The notes under the pieces: generated by a model | Database searches by the model: none | What the model was told of the DNA's origin: nothing | What the model saw: the letters and a program-made list of their open reading frames with translations, nothing else | In this document: piece after piece, positions 11,516-22,939 of the stretch | Layout: each line of letters begins with the position of its first letter | Position numbering within the stretch: the stretch's first letter is position 1 | Translations under genes and position numbers: made by a program | Assembly (NCBI GenBank): GCA_001972305.1 | Contig: BDDD01001639.1 | Coordinates: forward strand, 1 to 64,000 | Source of the DNA: Cephalotus follicularis | Lineage: Eukaryota > Streptophyta > Magnoliopsida > Oxalidales > Cephalotaceae | Reading direction: 5' to 3' | Length of the DNA: 64,000 bases

Positions 11516-11520
11516 CTTTG

Positions 11521-11740
11521 TTTAAACACCAAATTAACTTCTCACTCTTTTATAGACGATCGAACAAATTAAAATATATCTCAGATTGTGATACAAAGTT
11601 AAGGTAAGAAATATTTTCTTTCAAACGATGTTAGCCAGGTTTTATATTCTACTGCATGGACAATGATAATGAAAATTGTTCACAAAATAAAACCTATATT
11701 TTTGTTGTTTTCTATATAGTCGTAAAATGGTATATATATT
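11521..11740. other. Short AT-rich spacer
   Basis: Host spacer between two Tat-family insertions. No feature was seen. Its last five bases (ATATT) are the target duplication of the next element. Confidence 0.5.
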
Positions 11741-12612
11741 TGATGTGGGGAAAAATTAAGTTAAATGAAAAGAAACACGTGTCCTCATGCAAGCACTGTC
11801 AGATGTCCAAGTGACAAGGATTGATGAATTAAAGGCAGAGGAAGCCTATTGGCCAATAGGACAGTAGTATAAGGAGGATTCTTCCTCGGCATAAGTGCAG
11901 AGGACCCGTCCAGTGACTTCAGTACAAAAATCATCCTCCTCGGATCCAGGTCCGAGGACACCATGTGCAGCAACCCTGCCGAGGACACCCTCGGCCACAT
12001 AACAGACCATCTACTTCAAGTGCATATCTGTGGAAGAAGAAGACTTAAAAGCTAAGGGCTGACTATCTCATTAGCCTCACAGCAGTTCCTCTCCTCGGCA
12101 GATCATTGACAGAAGGTCTCCTCTTCATTTGCGGAATGAGGACAGGGAGTTAGCCTAAATTCCAGGGATCCTTATCTTCTAAATATAGAAGATAAGATAA
12201 GGATGACTATCACAAAATATAGAAGATAAGATAGAGATGACTACTAGCAAGGAAAGGAGAAAATTAAGGAGGCGATAAAGGAAAGAAGAGAAAAATCAGG
12301 TGGAGATAAGGGAAATCCTGAGATCCTCGGAATTTCCTTAGGGGATAGCCATTAACTCCGAATTTCATGCTCAATCAGTTACCAAACACCATTATAAATA
12401 CAAGTTCAACAGACTGAACAAAGGTGAGCAATTTTTACATTCAAGAGAATTTTATTTTCTCTACACTTGGTCTAACTTGAGGGTCGAAGTGTCCCCGGGA
12501 GAACAACCTCCTAGACTTCCACTATTTTTGTTACCTTGTGCAGGGATCCGAGAGCAAAGTCTTCCTCAAGGCATCAGTTGGCAAGCGTTTCTCTTAACAA
12601 ATAAAAGTCCTC
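11741..12612 (+). repeat. Left LTR of the non-autonomous Tat-family element
   Basis: It starts TGATGTGGGGAAAAATTAAG and is collinear with the right LTR at 15014. A TATAAATACAAG promoter motif lies near 12393. It is slightly shorter than its partner. Confidence 0.88.
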
Positions 12613-12629
12613 CAGTTGAGCCTTGGCGG

Positions 12630-14378
12630 CCCGAGAAGTTTCCTTCTCCTCCATCACCTCCAACCTTAGCTTGTCGCACCTCTCCAAGATGATTGAGTAG
12701 TTCTCAACCAAAAGGTGGTGGTTATTTAAAGCCTGAAAAGAAAAATGAAGTTAGAACAGAAAATACAGAAGTACAAACTATACGGTCAGAGGATCTTCAT
12801 TTACCTCAAACTGGCTTCGCAGGCAATTATGGACAAGGTCCTTGCTGGACCAGTCCTCCCTTTCCTTCAGCTCATCAGGGAAGAGACAGAGTGAGCTGAG
12901 GGCAAAAGGTACCCCTTGAGTATTTAAGCTAGAGGAGCCCTTCCCAACTCCCTCTAGCTCATTGATCATCCTCTCCACGTCCCGAGAAGGAGGCAGGATG
13001 ATGGGGACGTCTGCAGTTTGTCCGAGAATGGAGTCCATCTCGAACTCGGTGATAAGTCTCCCCCTTTTGCTCGGGGGACGAGGAAGCTTGTCAGAGGAAC
13101 GTTCGCTAACAGGGCGTTTGCCCCCTTTATCCTTGACCGCTGCTTTCTTCAGTTGCTTGGCCCCGGCAGCAGCGTCCTTGGCCCTTTGTTTGGCCCCCTC
13201 TGTAGCCTTTTTCTTAGCTGTCTCCTCGGCTATCTTCCTTCTGGCCGCTTCCACGGCAGCTTTTCGTCTGGCATCTACCTCGGCAGCCTTTTGTTTCTCT
13301 GCAGCGGCAGAGGAGGACTTAGAGCCCTGGCATGCATTGAACAGAGCATCGAACCCTCGCCGAGAAGACATAGCTGTGCAGGCAGAGATCAAGAATGTCA
13401 GTAACTTAAAATTGAACTACAAGATTATAAATATGAAGATAAAAAGGACGGAGGAGACGAAAGCTTTATACAGTTTTCCCCCATCTCCTGGGGCATGGAT
13501 TGGACAGGAGATCCCTCACTCCCTGAGGCCTTCTCGACCTCGGCCGAGGGTGACCCTTGGCTTGGGGCAACACTTAGACCAGCCCGGAGCAGACGCTCCT
13601 CGACGATGACAGAGTTCACCTCCTCGGGCTCTAAGTGGATGAGTTTATTGAGGTCCAGGTCCTCGGCCGCGGTCAATGTGGGCTTTTTGTTTAGACGTGT
13701 GGTCTCCAAGGAGTCACACCACGCAGGGGGGGTAAACCCTTCGAAGTTCTTGATAAGGAAGTACCTCGTCCTCCAGTGTTTAATAGACTGAGTTGGTTTG
13801 GTAAGAATTTTTGTAATACCAGGACGTGACTTAAAAAAGTAGCCACGCTTCCCTGGCGAGGACGAGATGACATGGAATTGCTTAAACAATCCCACTGTGG
13901 CGGTCACCTCGGACTCTTGACATCTAACAAGAAAACCTATTATGAAACTCCATGACTGGGGTTGAAGAAGAGAAGGATGGACTCTGAACGTGTCCAAAAT
14001 TGATAAGGCAAATGAAGGAACAGGAATCCTCAGACCATGAGTGAGAGCCCCCTCGAAGACAACGAAGAGGCCCTTTTTACTCTTGGTGACAGTCCGAGGA
14101 TCCTTGGGGAGACAGAATCTCAGCCCAGAAGGGAAATTGAACTTGGTTGTTAGATCAACCACATCCTGCTGAGAGAGAGCACTGACACCAAAGCCATCAG
14201 GGGCAGAGGAGTCAGCCTCTGTATCGGGAACGACAGGTTTGCCCACGGCAGCCCCCAAGCTACCCTCAGATGGAAGGGGACTCTCAGCAGGGGGACTCTC
14301 AGCAGGGGGGATTACCATGGCCAGGGGTTCAACCTCCAAAGGAGGAGAAACCCTAGCCGTACGTTTGGTTCTGGCCAT
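12630..14378 (-). CDS. Antisense gene of the Tat-family element (Transposase_28-like), in pieces
   Basis: The main open block at 14378-13425 encodes 317 aa beginning MARTKRTARVSPP. It has an acidic, Pro-rich leader and then a domain like the 'putative gypsy type transposon' family (KFNFPSGLRFCLPKD, THGLRIPVPSFALSIL, SFIIGFLVRCQ, SSPGKRGYFFKS, FTPPAWCDSLE). A second block, 13392-12778, is Ala/Lys/Glu-rich with coiled-coil character and ends in a conserved helix (DELKEREDWSSKDLVHNCLRSQFE-like). A third coiled-coil stretch follows to about 12630. Homologous blocks in the same order occur at 48613-50584 on the plus strand. Extra ORFs, some antisense, are known in plant Tat elements; their function is unknown. 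The gaps between blocks look like introns. Confidence 0.7.
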
Positions 14379-14602
14379 CTAGGTCAAAATAGATAAAAGA
14401 GATGAAGAAAAAAGTAAAGAAGAAAAACAGGGATCAGCTCAAAACAAAAAAGGCACTGTTAACTTACTCAGAAACTTGAACGAAGATGGGTTGAAAACGA
14501 AGGTTCAAGGTAGAAAGCACAAGGGAAACTGGAAATCTTAAACTCTCAAGTGTAAGCAAAAAGCAAGAGGGTGTAAAAGAGTGGATAAGTGATTTAGGGT
14601 TC

Positions 14603-14610
14603 CTTTTATA
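14603..14610 (-). promoter_or_regulatory. TATA box for the antisense gene
   Basis: On the minus strand the sequence reads GGGCCTATAAAAGGAACCC, about 225 bp upstream of the antisense gene's ATG. A leader of roughly 200 nt would follow. This suggests transcription opposite to the LTR promoter. It is a motif call only. Confidence 0.55.
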
Positions 14611-14999
14611 GGCCCTGTTTTCAATCCTAACCCTCCATCTAGCAAAGATCTAATGGTTGAGAATCCAACCGATGTACCAAGCGCGAGAAACGAAGCGGCA
14701 GAGGCGGGAAACGCTCTGCTTATGCCATGTGTTAAGTGTGCTTAGTACGTTACTTAAGTGCAATGATGGGGGTTCATAGCACGTGGACCAACGGATGGGA
14801 CATGAGAAGACAAGGGGGCAGGATTGATCCTCTACCAAGACACATTCAACATCCCAACATTTTTCAAAAAATAATACAAGTCTTTATTCTCGGCTAGTTC
14901 ATGAGAAGAGGATTAATAGCAAGTTTCGAAAAGGTGTATTGCCTGGGTCACGGCTCTCAACTCTGCTAATTATCCTCTGACCACGGTCAGAGAACAAGG

Positions 15000-15013
15000 A
15001 CCAGGGGGGCATA
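15000..15013 (+). promoter_or_regulatory. Polypurine tract of the non-autonomous element
   Basis: The purine-rich run ACCAGGGGGGCATA abuts the right LTR, as expected for the plus-strand DNA primer in the plus orientation. It confirms that the element runs left to right while its gene runs right to left. Confidence 0.7.
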
Positions 15014-15925
15014 TGAAGTGGGGAAAAATTAAGTTAAATAAAAAGCAACAAGTGTCCTCATGCAAGCACTGACAGATGTCCAAGTGAAAAGGATTGATGA
15101 ATTAAAGGCAGAGAAAGCTTGTTGGCCAATAGGACAGTAGTATAAGGAGGATTCTTCCTCGGCATAAGTGCCGAGGACCCGTCCAGTGACTACAGTACAA
15201 AAATCATCCTCCTCAGATCCAGGTCCGAGGACACCATGTGCAGCAACCCTGCCGAGGACACCCTCGGCCACATAACAAGCCATCTACTTCAAGTGCATAT
15301 CTGTGGAAGAAGAAGACTTAAAAGCTAAGGGCTGACTATCTCATTAGACTCAAAGCAGTTCCTCTCCTCGACAGATCATTGACAAAAAGTCTCCTCTTCA
15401 TTTACGGAATGAGGACAGAGAGTTAGCCTAAATTCCAAAGATCCTTATATTCTAAATATAAAAGATAAGATAAGGATGACTATCACCAAATATAGAAGAT
15501 AAGATAGAGATGACTACCAGCAAGGAAAGGAGAAAATTAAGGAGGCGATAAAGGAAAGAAGAGAAAAATCAGGTGGAGATAAGGGAAATCCCGAGATCCT
15601 CGGAATTTCCTTAGGGGACAGCCATAAACTCCGAATTTCATGCTCAATTAGTTACCAAACACCATTATAAATACAAGTTCAACAGACTGAACAAAGGTGA
15701 GCAATTTTTACATTCAAGAGAACTCTATTTTCTCTACACTTGGTCTAACTTGAGCGTCGGAGTGTCCCCGGGAGAACAACCTCCTGGACTTCCACTATTT
15801 TTGTTACCTTGTGCAGGGATCCGAGATCAAAGTCTTCCTCAAGGCATCAGTTGGCAAGCGTTTCTCTTAACAAATAAAAGTCCTCCACGTAGGATACTGT
15901 TGAGAGAAGGATTTCTGTATCAACA
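15014..15925 (+). repeat. Right LTR of the non-autonomous Tat-family element (912 bp)
   Basis: It runs from TGAAGTGGGG to TGTATCAACA. The TATA motif ATTATAAATACAAG is near 15664. From there to the end it matches the reverse complement of the LTRs at 1925, 10126 and 16883. The first half (U3) is specific to this subfamily. Confidence 0.9.
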
Positions 15926-15930
15926 ATATT

Positions 15931-16882
15931 TATTGAAATACTCTATTATTTTGCATGAGCGATGGGTTAATTATGGACAATTTTCCATCAAAGTTGACAA
16001 CGTGGTTGCTTTGGGGTTTTTATATAGAATATGTAGCATAAACAAATGATATATGTGGATATACATGTAACTAATAAAGCGAGCTTCTAGCATTAACTTT
16101 GTTGAAATGAATATCTATTTTAGGTTCGCTGAGAACAAAATATTTGATTATTTTAAATGTTTGAGAGCCTATTTTTCTCCGCTCTCTCACAAACATACTT
16201 TTAAAGTGAAATTTAAGTTTTAACATTATATCAAAATCAAGAAGAATTTTTCAGTTTCACTTTTATCCCAATATTCGATATTGCATGAAGCACTAATATT
16301 CAATTTGTGGTTGAGGTCTGGTTTTCACTAGGCGAGGCATTAATCTCCTATTGCCCCTTAGCCCAATTTTTGATTATTTTTGCCTTAACATAATATTCGA
16401 TTGTTATCATTTCATTGGCACTAATCTCAGATTTATCGTAAAATTATATCTCTTAACAAATTGCATAAGTAACGTCACCCCATGATTGTGCACATGGATC
16501 TATTAGCAGACTGCATAAGTAACATCACATGTGATAGTTGGAATTGCAATGTACTATAACAAGGATATGGGAGATCTACTCACGATTGAGCTTGAGCTTC
16601 AACTACAAATTCAAGAGAAATAGGCTGCATAACATGTTCGATTGGCTAGGTTCTGATGAACAAATAGGTTACTATAATAAGATATTGGGTTGCATTGGAA
16701 GAGACGACCAGCCCTAGTTTAAATTGGCCCATTTGACTGGTAAGGTCACTGTCAGTTTGAATTTTCACACAAGCAAAGGGAGAAGGTTTTAAATTACATC
16801 TGTAAACATATCATTCTGATCTCGAGACGTGTTTGGTTTTATTTACTTCGTTCTCAGAATCTTAGCAAGGATACAACATTAG
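15931..16882. other. AT-rich spacer, no gene seen
   Basis: About 950 bp between two Tat-family insertions. Only short reading frames are seen and no repeat or RNA gene was recognised. Confidence 0.5.
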
Positions 16883-17414
16883 TGTTGATACAGAAATCCT
16901 TCTCTCAAAAGTATCCTACGTGGAGGACTTTGATTTGTTAAGAGAAACGCTTGTCACTGATGCCTGTGAGGAAGAAACTGATCTCGGACACCTGCACAAG
17001 ATAACAACAATGGTGAAGGCCCAGGAGGTTGTTCTCACGGGGACACTCCGAAGCTCAAGTTAGTCAAGTGCAGATGAAATATTATACTCTCTTGAATATA
17101 AAAATTGCTGACCTTTGTTCAGTGTGTTGAACTTGTATTTATAGTGGATTTCTGTAACTGAATGAGCGTGTGAATCGGATGTGATTGTTATCCCCTAGGA
17201 AATGCCGAGGATCTCGGACATTCCCTTATCTCCGCCTATAATGTAGCTACTTTCCTTTGGTAGTAGTTGAATAGAACTCTATCTCTTTGTTTGGATAGGT
17301 ACGGATCCCATGGAATCTGGTGAAGATAATCTCCTTATCCCGTGGATAAGGTTGAGGTCCTCCATTATAGGGTAGTATTGATTGTGATATGGCTGCGGAG
17401 GAAGGTAGAGGGGA
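16883..17414 (-). repeat. Partial 3' LTR of the Tat-like element
   Basis: It starts TGTTGATACAGAAATCC on the plus strand, like the copies at 1925 and 10126, and stays collinear with them for about 530 bp before passing into the antisense-gene tail. Confidence 0.85.
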
Positions 17415-17704
17415 TTGATGAGGTAGAGGACAGGGTCCGTGAGAGGTTGGCTCAAGAGGCTTCTGCTGCTCCAGTGGGCGAGACGACAACCCCTACTTCT
17501 CCAGAGGTGGTCATCCTCGCAGAGGACCCTACTGCTGCCTCCTCGGGCGTTGTTGTGGACTCCTCTGCTCTTCATTCTCCTGATGCTCCAGAGGATGTTT
17601 TTGCTGGTGTTGGAGATCCTCCTCTGCCTTCTACAGAAGCCTTCTTCCCTCCTGCACCTCTCGAGGATCCTCCCTCCGAGCACGATGATGCTCCTCGGGC
17701 TTAG
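17415..17704 (+). other. Carboxyl tail of a Tat antisense gene
   Basis: The plus-strand reading frame continues for about 95 residues, acidic and rich in Pro, Ala and Ser, with helical VEDRVRERLAQEA at its start and an end at SEHDDAPRA. It lies antisense to the host element. The plus-strand copy ending at 50584 has an equivalent acidic, Pro-rich tail, and both are followed by a T-rich 3' region. Its function is unknown. Confidence 0.55.
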
Positions 17705-18945
17705 TTTTTCATTTTTCTTTTGTAATAGCTTTTGGCTTCCTTTAACTTGTAATTTTTTTTCAATATTAATGAAATGGAACTTCTTTCTCATCCTCTGACT
17801 TTGTATTTAAGTTTTTCTGCTATGTGTTGTGGTTGATCTCTGCATGCCCGAACTTGTTAATAATTCCCTTAGGAATTCTTTGTCTTCACAGTAATCTCAG
17901 ACTTTTCCCATAAATGAACACTTAACTTCAAAGAACTTAAGTAACTTAAAAAATGTAAGTGAAAAGAGCTTTGGCTCCTCGGGCTTCATCTTCTCGGAAT
18001 ACTTGAATACTTGAACAAAATATATAAGTATTGATGATTCCCTCGGGAATTTTATTCTTGTTGTGACCTCGGATTCCTCGCATAAGTGGGGAATTAACTC
18101 CACAAAGATTTAATTAACTTGGCCAAAGCACAAATGAGAATGGGGCTTGCCTTCTCAAGCTTTTTCTTTAATTAGTTCCTTAGAACTTTAAATTTTGCAT
18201 GAATCACTAACCTTTGGTGGACGAGGTCACACAGGCTTGGTAGTCCTCGTAGGACCTTTTGCTTTGAGAGCACTTTAATTTGACAGCATCTCAGTCTTCA
18301 TAATATCTTTATACTCATAGTTTGAGTTATTGGTCTGCTCGGGCAAGTTCCCATGGGTTTGCCGAGGAGAGTATCGTCTGACCTAGGATGTTCTAGGACA
18401 GGTCGGCTGAGCTTTCAGTCCACTTAGAGACACTTGTATTAAAGTGCTCAGTCCGACGAGCTTGATCGTTGCGAGTTCCCATGGATTCGCCTTTCAAGTC
18501 GCGATTTTAGGTCTGGTTGGACAAGTTCCCATGGTGTTGCCAACCAGTTCTTGCTCCCTTGGGAGTCTTTGTTAATATGCTCCTCGGGAGGAGGCTTTTG
18601 TATGCTCCTCGGTAGGAGGCTTTTTGTGTGCTCCTTGGAAGGAGGCTTTTGTAAGTGCATCCTTGGATGCTCTTAAAGGCCCGTTTGACTGGTCTGCTTG
18701 AGACCTTGACTTGTGTTGGTTTTCCTTTTGAGGATCAGCCTTCGTGAGGCTTAGAAAACCTCGGATCTTGGTGCCCCCTTGAGGGCATGGTCCGAGATGC
18801 TTTAAGTTGATCTGAGGGAACTGATCGGTGGCTGTTCAGAGGTTTGAGGACTTGAACATTGCACCTCCGGTCCCTTGCAAACTTGGAACTATAATGTTGA
18901 ACATAGATCTTGAGAAAATTTCAAACTTTCATTGAGAATATCTTA
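17705..18945. other. Non-coding internal sequence of the Tat-like element
   Basis: About 1.2 kb without a coherent protein. It is rich in CTCGGG/CCTCGG words. Three near-identical units of about 26 bp occur at 18577-18655 (TGCTCCTCGGGAGGAGGCTT and variants), each with a small palindrome. Confidence 0.6.
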
Positions 18946-18949
18946 CAAT

Positions 18950-21202
18950 TTATTGATAGTACTTCCTCAGATGCTCGGCATTCCAAGCTCTGGCAACCTC
19001 CCTACCCCCCAAAGTTTCAAGTTTGAATGTTCCTGGGCGGAGGACCCTTTTGAGAGGATGGATCGTCTCACCTGCAAAACCAACCAGTGGGGTTTTAACT
19101 GGCTTCAACTGGTCGGCTGGTATCCTTAGTTGATCAAATGCATGCTTGTAGAGGATATCAGCCGAGCTGCCATTATCTATCATAATTCTCTTCATGGTAA
19201 AGAGTTCTACCAGAAGAGTTATCACCACTGGATCATCATGGGGAAGACGTACTCCCTCATAGTCCGCCTCGGAGAAGGATATCACCTCCTCATCTCCACC
19301 AGTTCTAAGCCTTTTGCTGTGAGGAACTTGTTGCACAGCGAGGGACTGTCTCCCATAGGCCTTTCTTGCATTTGCATCGTCGCCCCCAGATGCGACCCCC
19401 CCAGAGATGGTGTGGATGACACCTCTGGGTTGTTGCTGTTGTTGTTGCTCCTCTTGCTGCCGAGGAGCCTCTTCCCTTCTCTGCTCTCTTCTTCCTTGGG
19501 GAGCATCTCTATCCACATACTTGCGCAAATGTCCCTTCCTAATCAGATCCTCAATCTGATTTTTGAGTTGCCTGCACTCCTCGGTGTCGTGGCCGTGGTC
19601 ACGATGATAACGGCAGTACTTCTCTACACTTCTGTTCTCTGCCGGGGCCCTCATCTTCACTGGCCATTGGAAAGGGACCTTATCTTGCTCCACTGCAAGT
19701 ATCCTTGTACGTGTGTCCAGGAGGGGAGCAAAGGTATTGTAAGATGGTATGGGTGCTCCACCCCTGGATGTACCTTCTCGCCTAGAAAGCTTATGTCTGA
19801 GGTCTCCCTTAGATAGGTCCGACCTCTCCTTCCTCTTTTCTCTTCTCTCGGGAACATTTCGTGAATGCTCCCTATTCTCCTCCTGTTGGCCAGTCCAAGG
19901 TGCTTTTTGTTTCCTGGCCAGCATCTCTTCCTCAGCATTAACATACCTCTCTGCCCTTCTCAATAACTCTGCCATATCTTTTGCTGGCTTCTTCAGCAGG
20001 GAGAAAATGAATTTGGAATTGCTTCTCAGCCCATTGTTCAAGGCTGCCAGAGCAAAGGATGGCTCCAGGTCTTTCACTGTAAGGGATTCTTTGTTGAACC
20101 TGGTGAGGTAGTCTCTCAACGTCTCATCCTTGCCCTGCACCACATTGATGAGATGGGTAGAGTTCCTCCTCTGCGTGGTGCTGTTGAGGAACTTTGTCAC
20201 AAACAGCTCCATAAGCTGATCGAAGTTCTTCACTGAATTCTTGGCCAAGGTGAAATACCATGATTGTGCAACTCCAGTTAAAGTCACTAGGAATCCTCGG
20301 CAAAGCATGGCGTCCGAGGCCTGATGCATCCACATTGCCTGGATATATGTGCGCACATGCTGGATGGGATCCGTGGACCCATCGTACTTATCAAGATTGG
20401 GGTTTCTGAACCCACTGGGGACTGGCTCCGCTGTTATCTCAGCTGTGAAGGGGTGTGCATTGATATTTTGCACCTCGGATAGGTGCCCCCTTTGTTGTTC
20501 CACTCCTCGGAACCTCCTCTCAATGTCTGCCAGCCTCCTGTTCACTGCCTGCTCCACCTCTTCAATGTTCCTAACTCTGCTAGAGACATGTGACCCTCCA
20601 GCCACTGAGGCTGGGGGGTTGGCCCTACTTCCTCGGGCAGTACCAGCTCTGCGTGGAGCATTAGAGCGCACTTGTGCCTCCACAGCTCCCCTACCCTACT
20701 GCCGAGGATCCACATCCATGAGCTGGTGCTGAGAGTGTTCTCTCCTGGGATCGTTGGGATGATCCCTAGCAGTCGAGGACTCAGCTCTCTGAGACACATT
20801 GATCTCGGCTCTCCTTCCCAGGGGATTATCGTCCCCTGACCGCCTAGGGGGAAGTTCGTCTCCCCTTGGTGGGTTTCGCCTGGCACCTCGTGGGTGCCTT
20901 GTCTCCACCTCTGGCCTATGAGGGCCAGAAACTCCTCGGACCACTGGCTGAGCAGGCCCGACTTGTTGTTGGTTGGCCAAAGTTGTGACCAACAGATCTG
21001 CAACACGCTCCAATCCCTGGAGGAATTGATTGAGTTGCTCCCCTGTGACGGGAGCTGGTTCTTGTGCTGCCACTTGGGCGACTTCTTCTGGAGGAGCTGC
21101 AACCTCATCTCGTTGGCTGCGGGTGGCTCCAATTAGGGTATTCTTCTTGGGAGGCATGATTTTTGATGACTTCTTGCTGCGTTTCCCACAGACGGCGCCA
21201 AC
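18950..21202 (-). mobile_element. Gag and protease part of the Tat-like element
   Basis: The stretch from 21160 to about 20696 encodes the gag amino end (MPPKKNTLIGATRSQR). The stretch from 20683 encodes the capsid-like retrotransposon gag domain (NLDKYDGSTDPIQHVRTY, SWYFTLAKNSVKNFDQL, FNKESLTVKDL). It continues to a Tat-style zinc knuckle CRYHRDHGHDTEEC and the protease DNGSSADILY. It ends shortly after the protease active-site block. The primer-binding site lies at 21182-21202. Confidence 0.88.
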
Positions 21203-21215
21203 TGTTGATACAGAG

Positions 21216-22314
21216 AAGAAACCCAATGTATCGCTTTCTACAAATTTAAATTGCGAGGTTTGTAGCTATATATATATATATATATATATTGTTTGACAAA
21301 TAAAAAAGTGTAATTGTTTAATAGACATTTTAGTACTTCCTCCTCCATTATTATTTGTACGTTATTGATGGTGATTTCGAATGGGATTGTTTATTCGGAG
21401 GTGTTTGAACAGGGAAAACCAGAAAGTTGGGGCGGAGGTAGACAATTGCATAATTAGCGAGAATTAAGAAAAAATGATTTTTTAAAAAAAAATGGAAAAA
21501 GAATGACAATAAGCACATGACAGGTTGAGATAACAGGTAGAGGACAAAAGAGGAACGTTAACAGAGTAGTAGGAGCTGTCAAACCTCAGTTCCCACAAAA
21601 ATGCAACGTAGCGTTTGACATTTTGCAAACTGCGTCGTAACCCGTCAGCTTTTTGCTCTTTTTAAACTCTCAAAATTAAAAAAACTATTTTCATTGAATA
21701 GTAGCATGTGGTTCTTTTTAATAATGGCATATCCCTTATCCTTTACTAGTTCTATATTAAGTTTTGGGTCTTGTTTGACTCAACACCACTGGTTAGAGTT
21801 TAAAAATATTAGATTTTGCAATAGTTGTGAGATAGACAGAACAAGCAAACAATTGCAGCAAACCAGAAAGAAACAAAGGCGCACGTTATACGAGGATATG
21901 CAGTTAAAAAAAAAAGTCTATTGCTACATAGGCACAGTACGTAGTTGTAGTTTTTGGCAGTTTGGGTATGTAAAAGTTGAACGTCTTTTAGAGCATCGTC
22001 CCTTTTTGAGCTCAGTATCCCAGCAGATACAAAAGTCTTCATCGTAGCAGGCTACAACCACAACACGTGAGGTGTCACAGAAGCCGAGGCAAGCTCAGAT
22101 GCGATCCCAAACGTCATCATTATTTTGCAAACCTTCCTAATTTCTCTTTTTTATTTTATTGGGTATATAATTCAAGGTATCTTTTATTAAATGTAATGAT
22201 TTCAAATATTTTATTTTTAGAAATATTATTTTTATATGATTTTTTATTAAAACTAATTCACGTACTAAAATTAAATATTAAATAATAAATTTATTATTTA
22301 TTCCTATAAAAATA
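21216..22314. other. AT-rich spacer with a (TA)n tract
   Basis: No gene was recognised. A TA dinucleotide run occupies about 21267-21289. The region leads up to the LTR of the nested copia pair. Confidence 0.5.
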
Positions 22315-22696
22315 TATTGATTATTTGCTTAGATTTTAGTTGATCAGTTGTCTGATTGGAGCGAGTGTACGAGCTCTAATCGGGCAACTGGTCTTGGGTG
22401 GCTTTTGTTTTGTTTTTTATTAGAGCGAGCCTTTAACAAGGTTGGGGGCATCGCCACGACCCGAATTTTTTAGAGGGGATATTTATATGTTTGTAAAACA
22501 CTTTATTAGGGTTAATTACGAATTGAGAGTGTAAGACGGCCGCACATATTGTGAAGGCGCCGTAGAGAGTTTGTACTCCTTCTAAAACAGTTTTTCATAA
22601 TGGATTTCTTGTGCTGCTGCCGTGGTTTTTTCCCGCAAGGGTTTTTCACGTAAATCGTGTGTTGTTCTTTAATTTTTCGCACCTTATTTTCTTGCA
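22315..22696 (+). repeat. 5' LTR of the Tork/Tnt1-like element
   Basis: It is collinear with 37645-38032 and ends CTTGCA just before the primer site. A U3 inverted repeat is present near 22344-22395, and TATTTATATG lies near 22482 as a TATA-like motif. Confidence 0.9.
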
Positions 22697-22698
22697 AG

Positions 22699-22710
22699 TG
22701 GTATCAGAGC
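22699..22710 (+). promoter_or_regulatory. Primer-binding site (initiator-Met tRNA type)
   Basis: TGGTATCAGAGC lies two bases after the LTR end. This is the standard copia primer site, complementary to the 3' end of initiator Met-tRNA. Confidence 0.9.
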
Positions 22711-22739
22711 TTAGGGTTTCATAAATATGGTTTAAGCAA

Positions 22740-22939
22740 AAATTGGCAAAGCACCGTGTACGATCTGTTGATCCCGGACGGTTTGCACAAAGTCCTCGAA
22801 GATATTCGTCCGGAGGGTCTGTCGTTCAACGACTGGAAGGATTTACAGTTGAAGGCTTGCAGCACGATTCGTCTTAGTCTGGCACCCGATGTGAAGTATC
22901 ACGTGTTGAAGATTAGCACGCCATCTGAGATGTGGAAGA
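22740..22939 (+). mobile_element. First part of gag of the Tork/Tnt1-like element
   Basis: This encodes the copia gag start (FNDWKDLQLKACSTIRLSLA, then SEMWKML), up to the point where the inner element inserted. The remainder of gag lies after 33696. Confidence 0.8.

Larger units (their letters stand above)
11741..15925 (+). mobile_element. Non-autonomous Tat-family LTR element carrying only an antisense gene
   Basis: The LTRs (11741-12612 and 15014-15925) have TG...CA ends, and the whole is flanked by ATATT on both sides (11736-11740 and 15926-15930). Inside there is no gag, protease, polymerase or integrase. The only coding content is on the opposite strand (12630-14378). The LTR R-U5 half matches the pol-bearing Tat-like LTRs at 1925 and 16883, but the U3 half does not. 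By eye the two LTRs differ by a few percent, which suggests an insertion a few million years old. The copy looks nearly whole for its class, although the left LTR is incomplete. Confidence 0.88.
16883..21215 (-). mobile_element. Tat-like gypsy element with gag and protease but no polymerase or integrase
   Basis: This minus-strand fossil reads, from right to left: a stub of the 5' LTR, primer-binding site, gag, the start of protease, non-coding internal sequence, the tail of the antisense gene, and part of the 3' LTR. Gag is largely open, so the copy may be fairly young. Reverse transcriptase, RNase H and integrase are absent and both LTRs are incomplete. No matching target duplication was found. 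Confidence 0.88.

Noticed and set aside
10908-11532. Four long overlapping reading frames on both strands with 9-residue repeats (VEEEVLRHA, GGGPPPLQH, WRRTSSSTA)
   Set aside because: They are produced by the 27-bp minisatellite, whose period is a multiple of three. They are not proteins.
16883-21215. A complete autonomous Tat element
   Set aside because: Polymerase, RNase H and integrase are not present and both LTRs are incomplete.
22699-22710. Possible tRNA gene piece (also at 25077 and 59346)
   Set aside because: These short Met-tRNA-complementary words sit right after LTR ends and are primer-binding sites. No cloverleaf is present.
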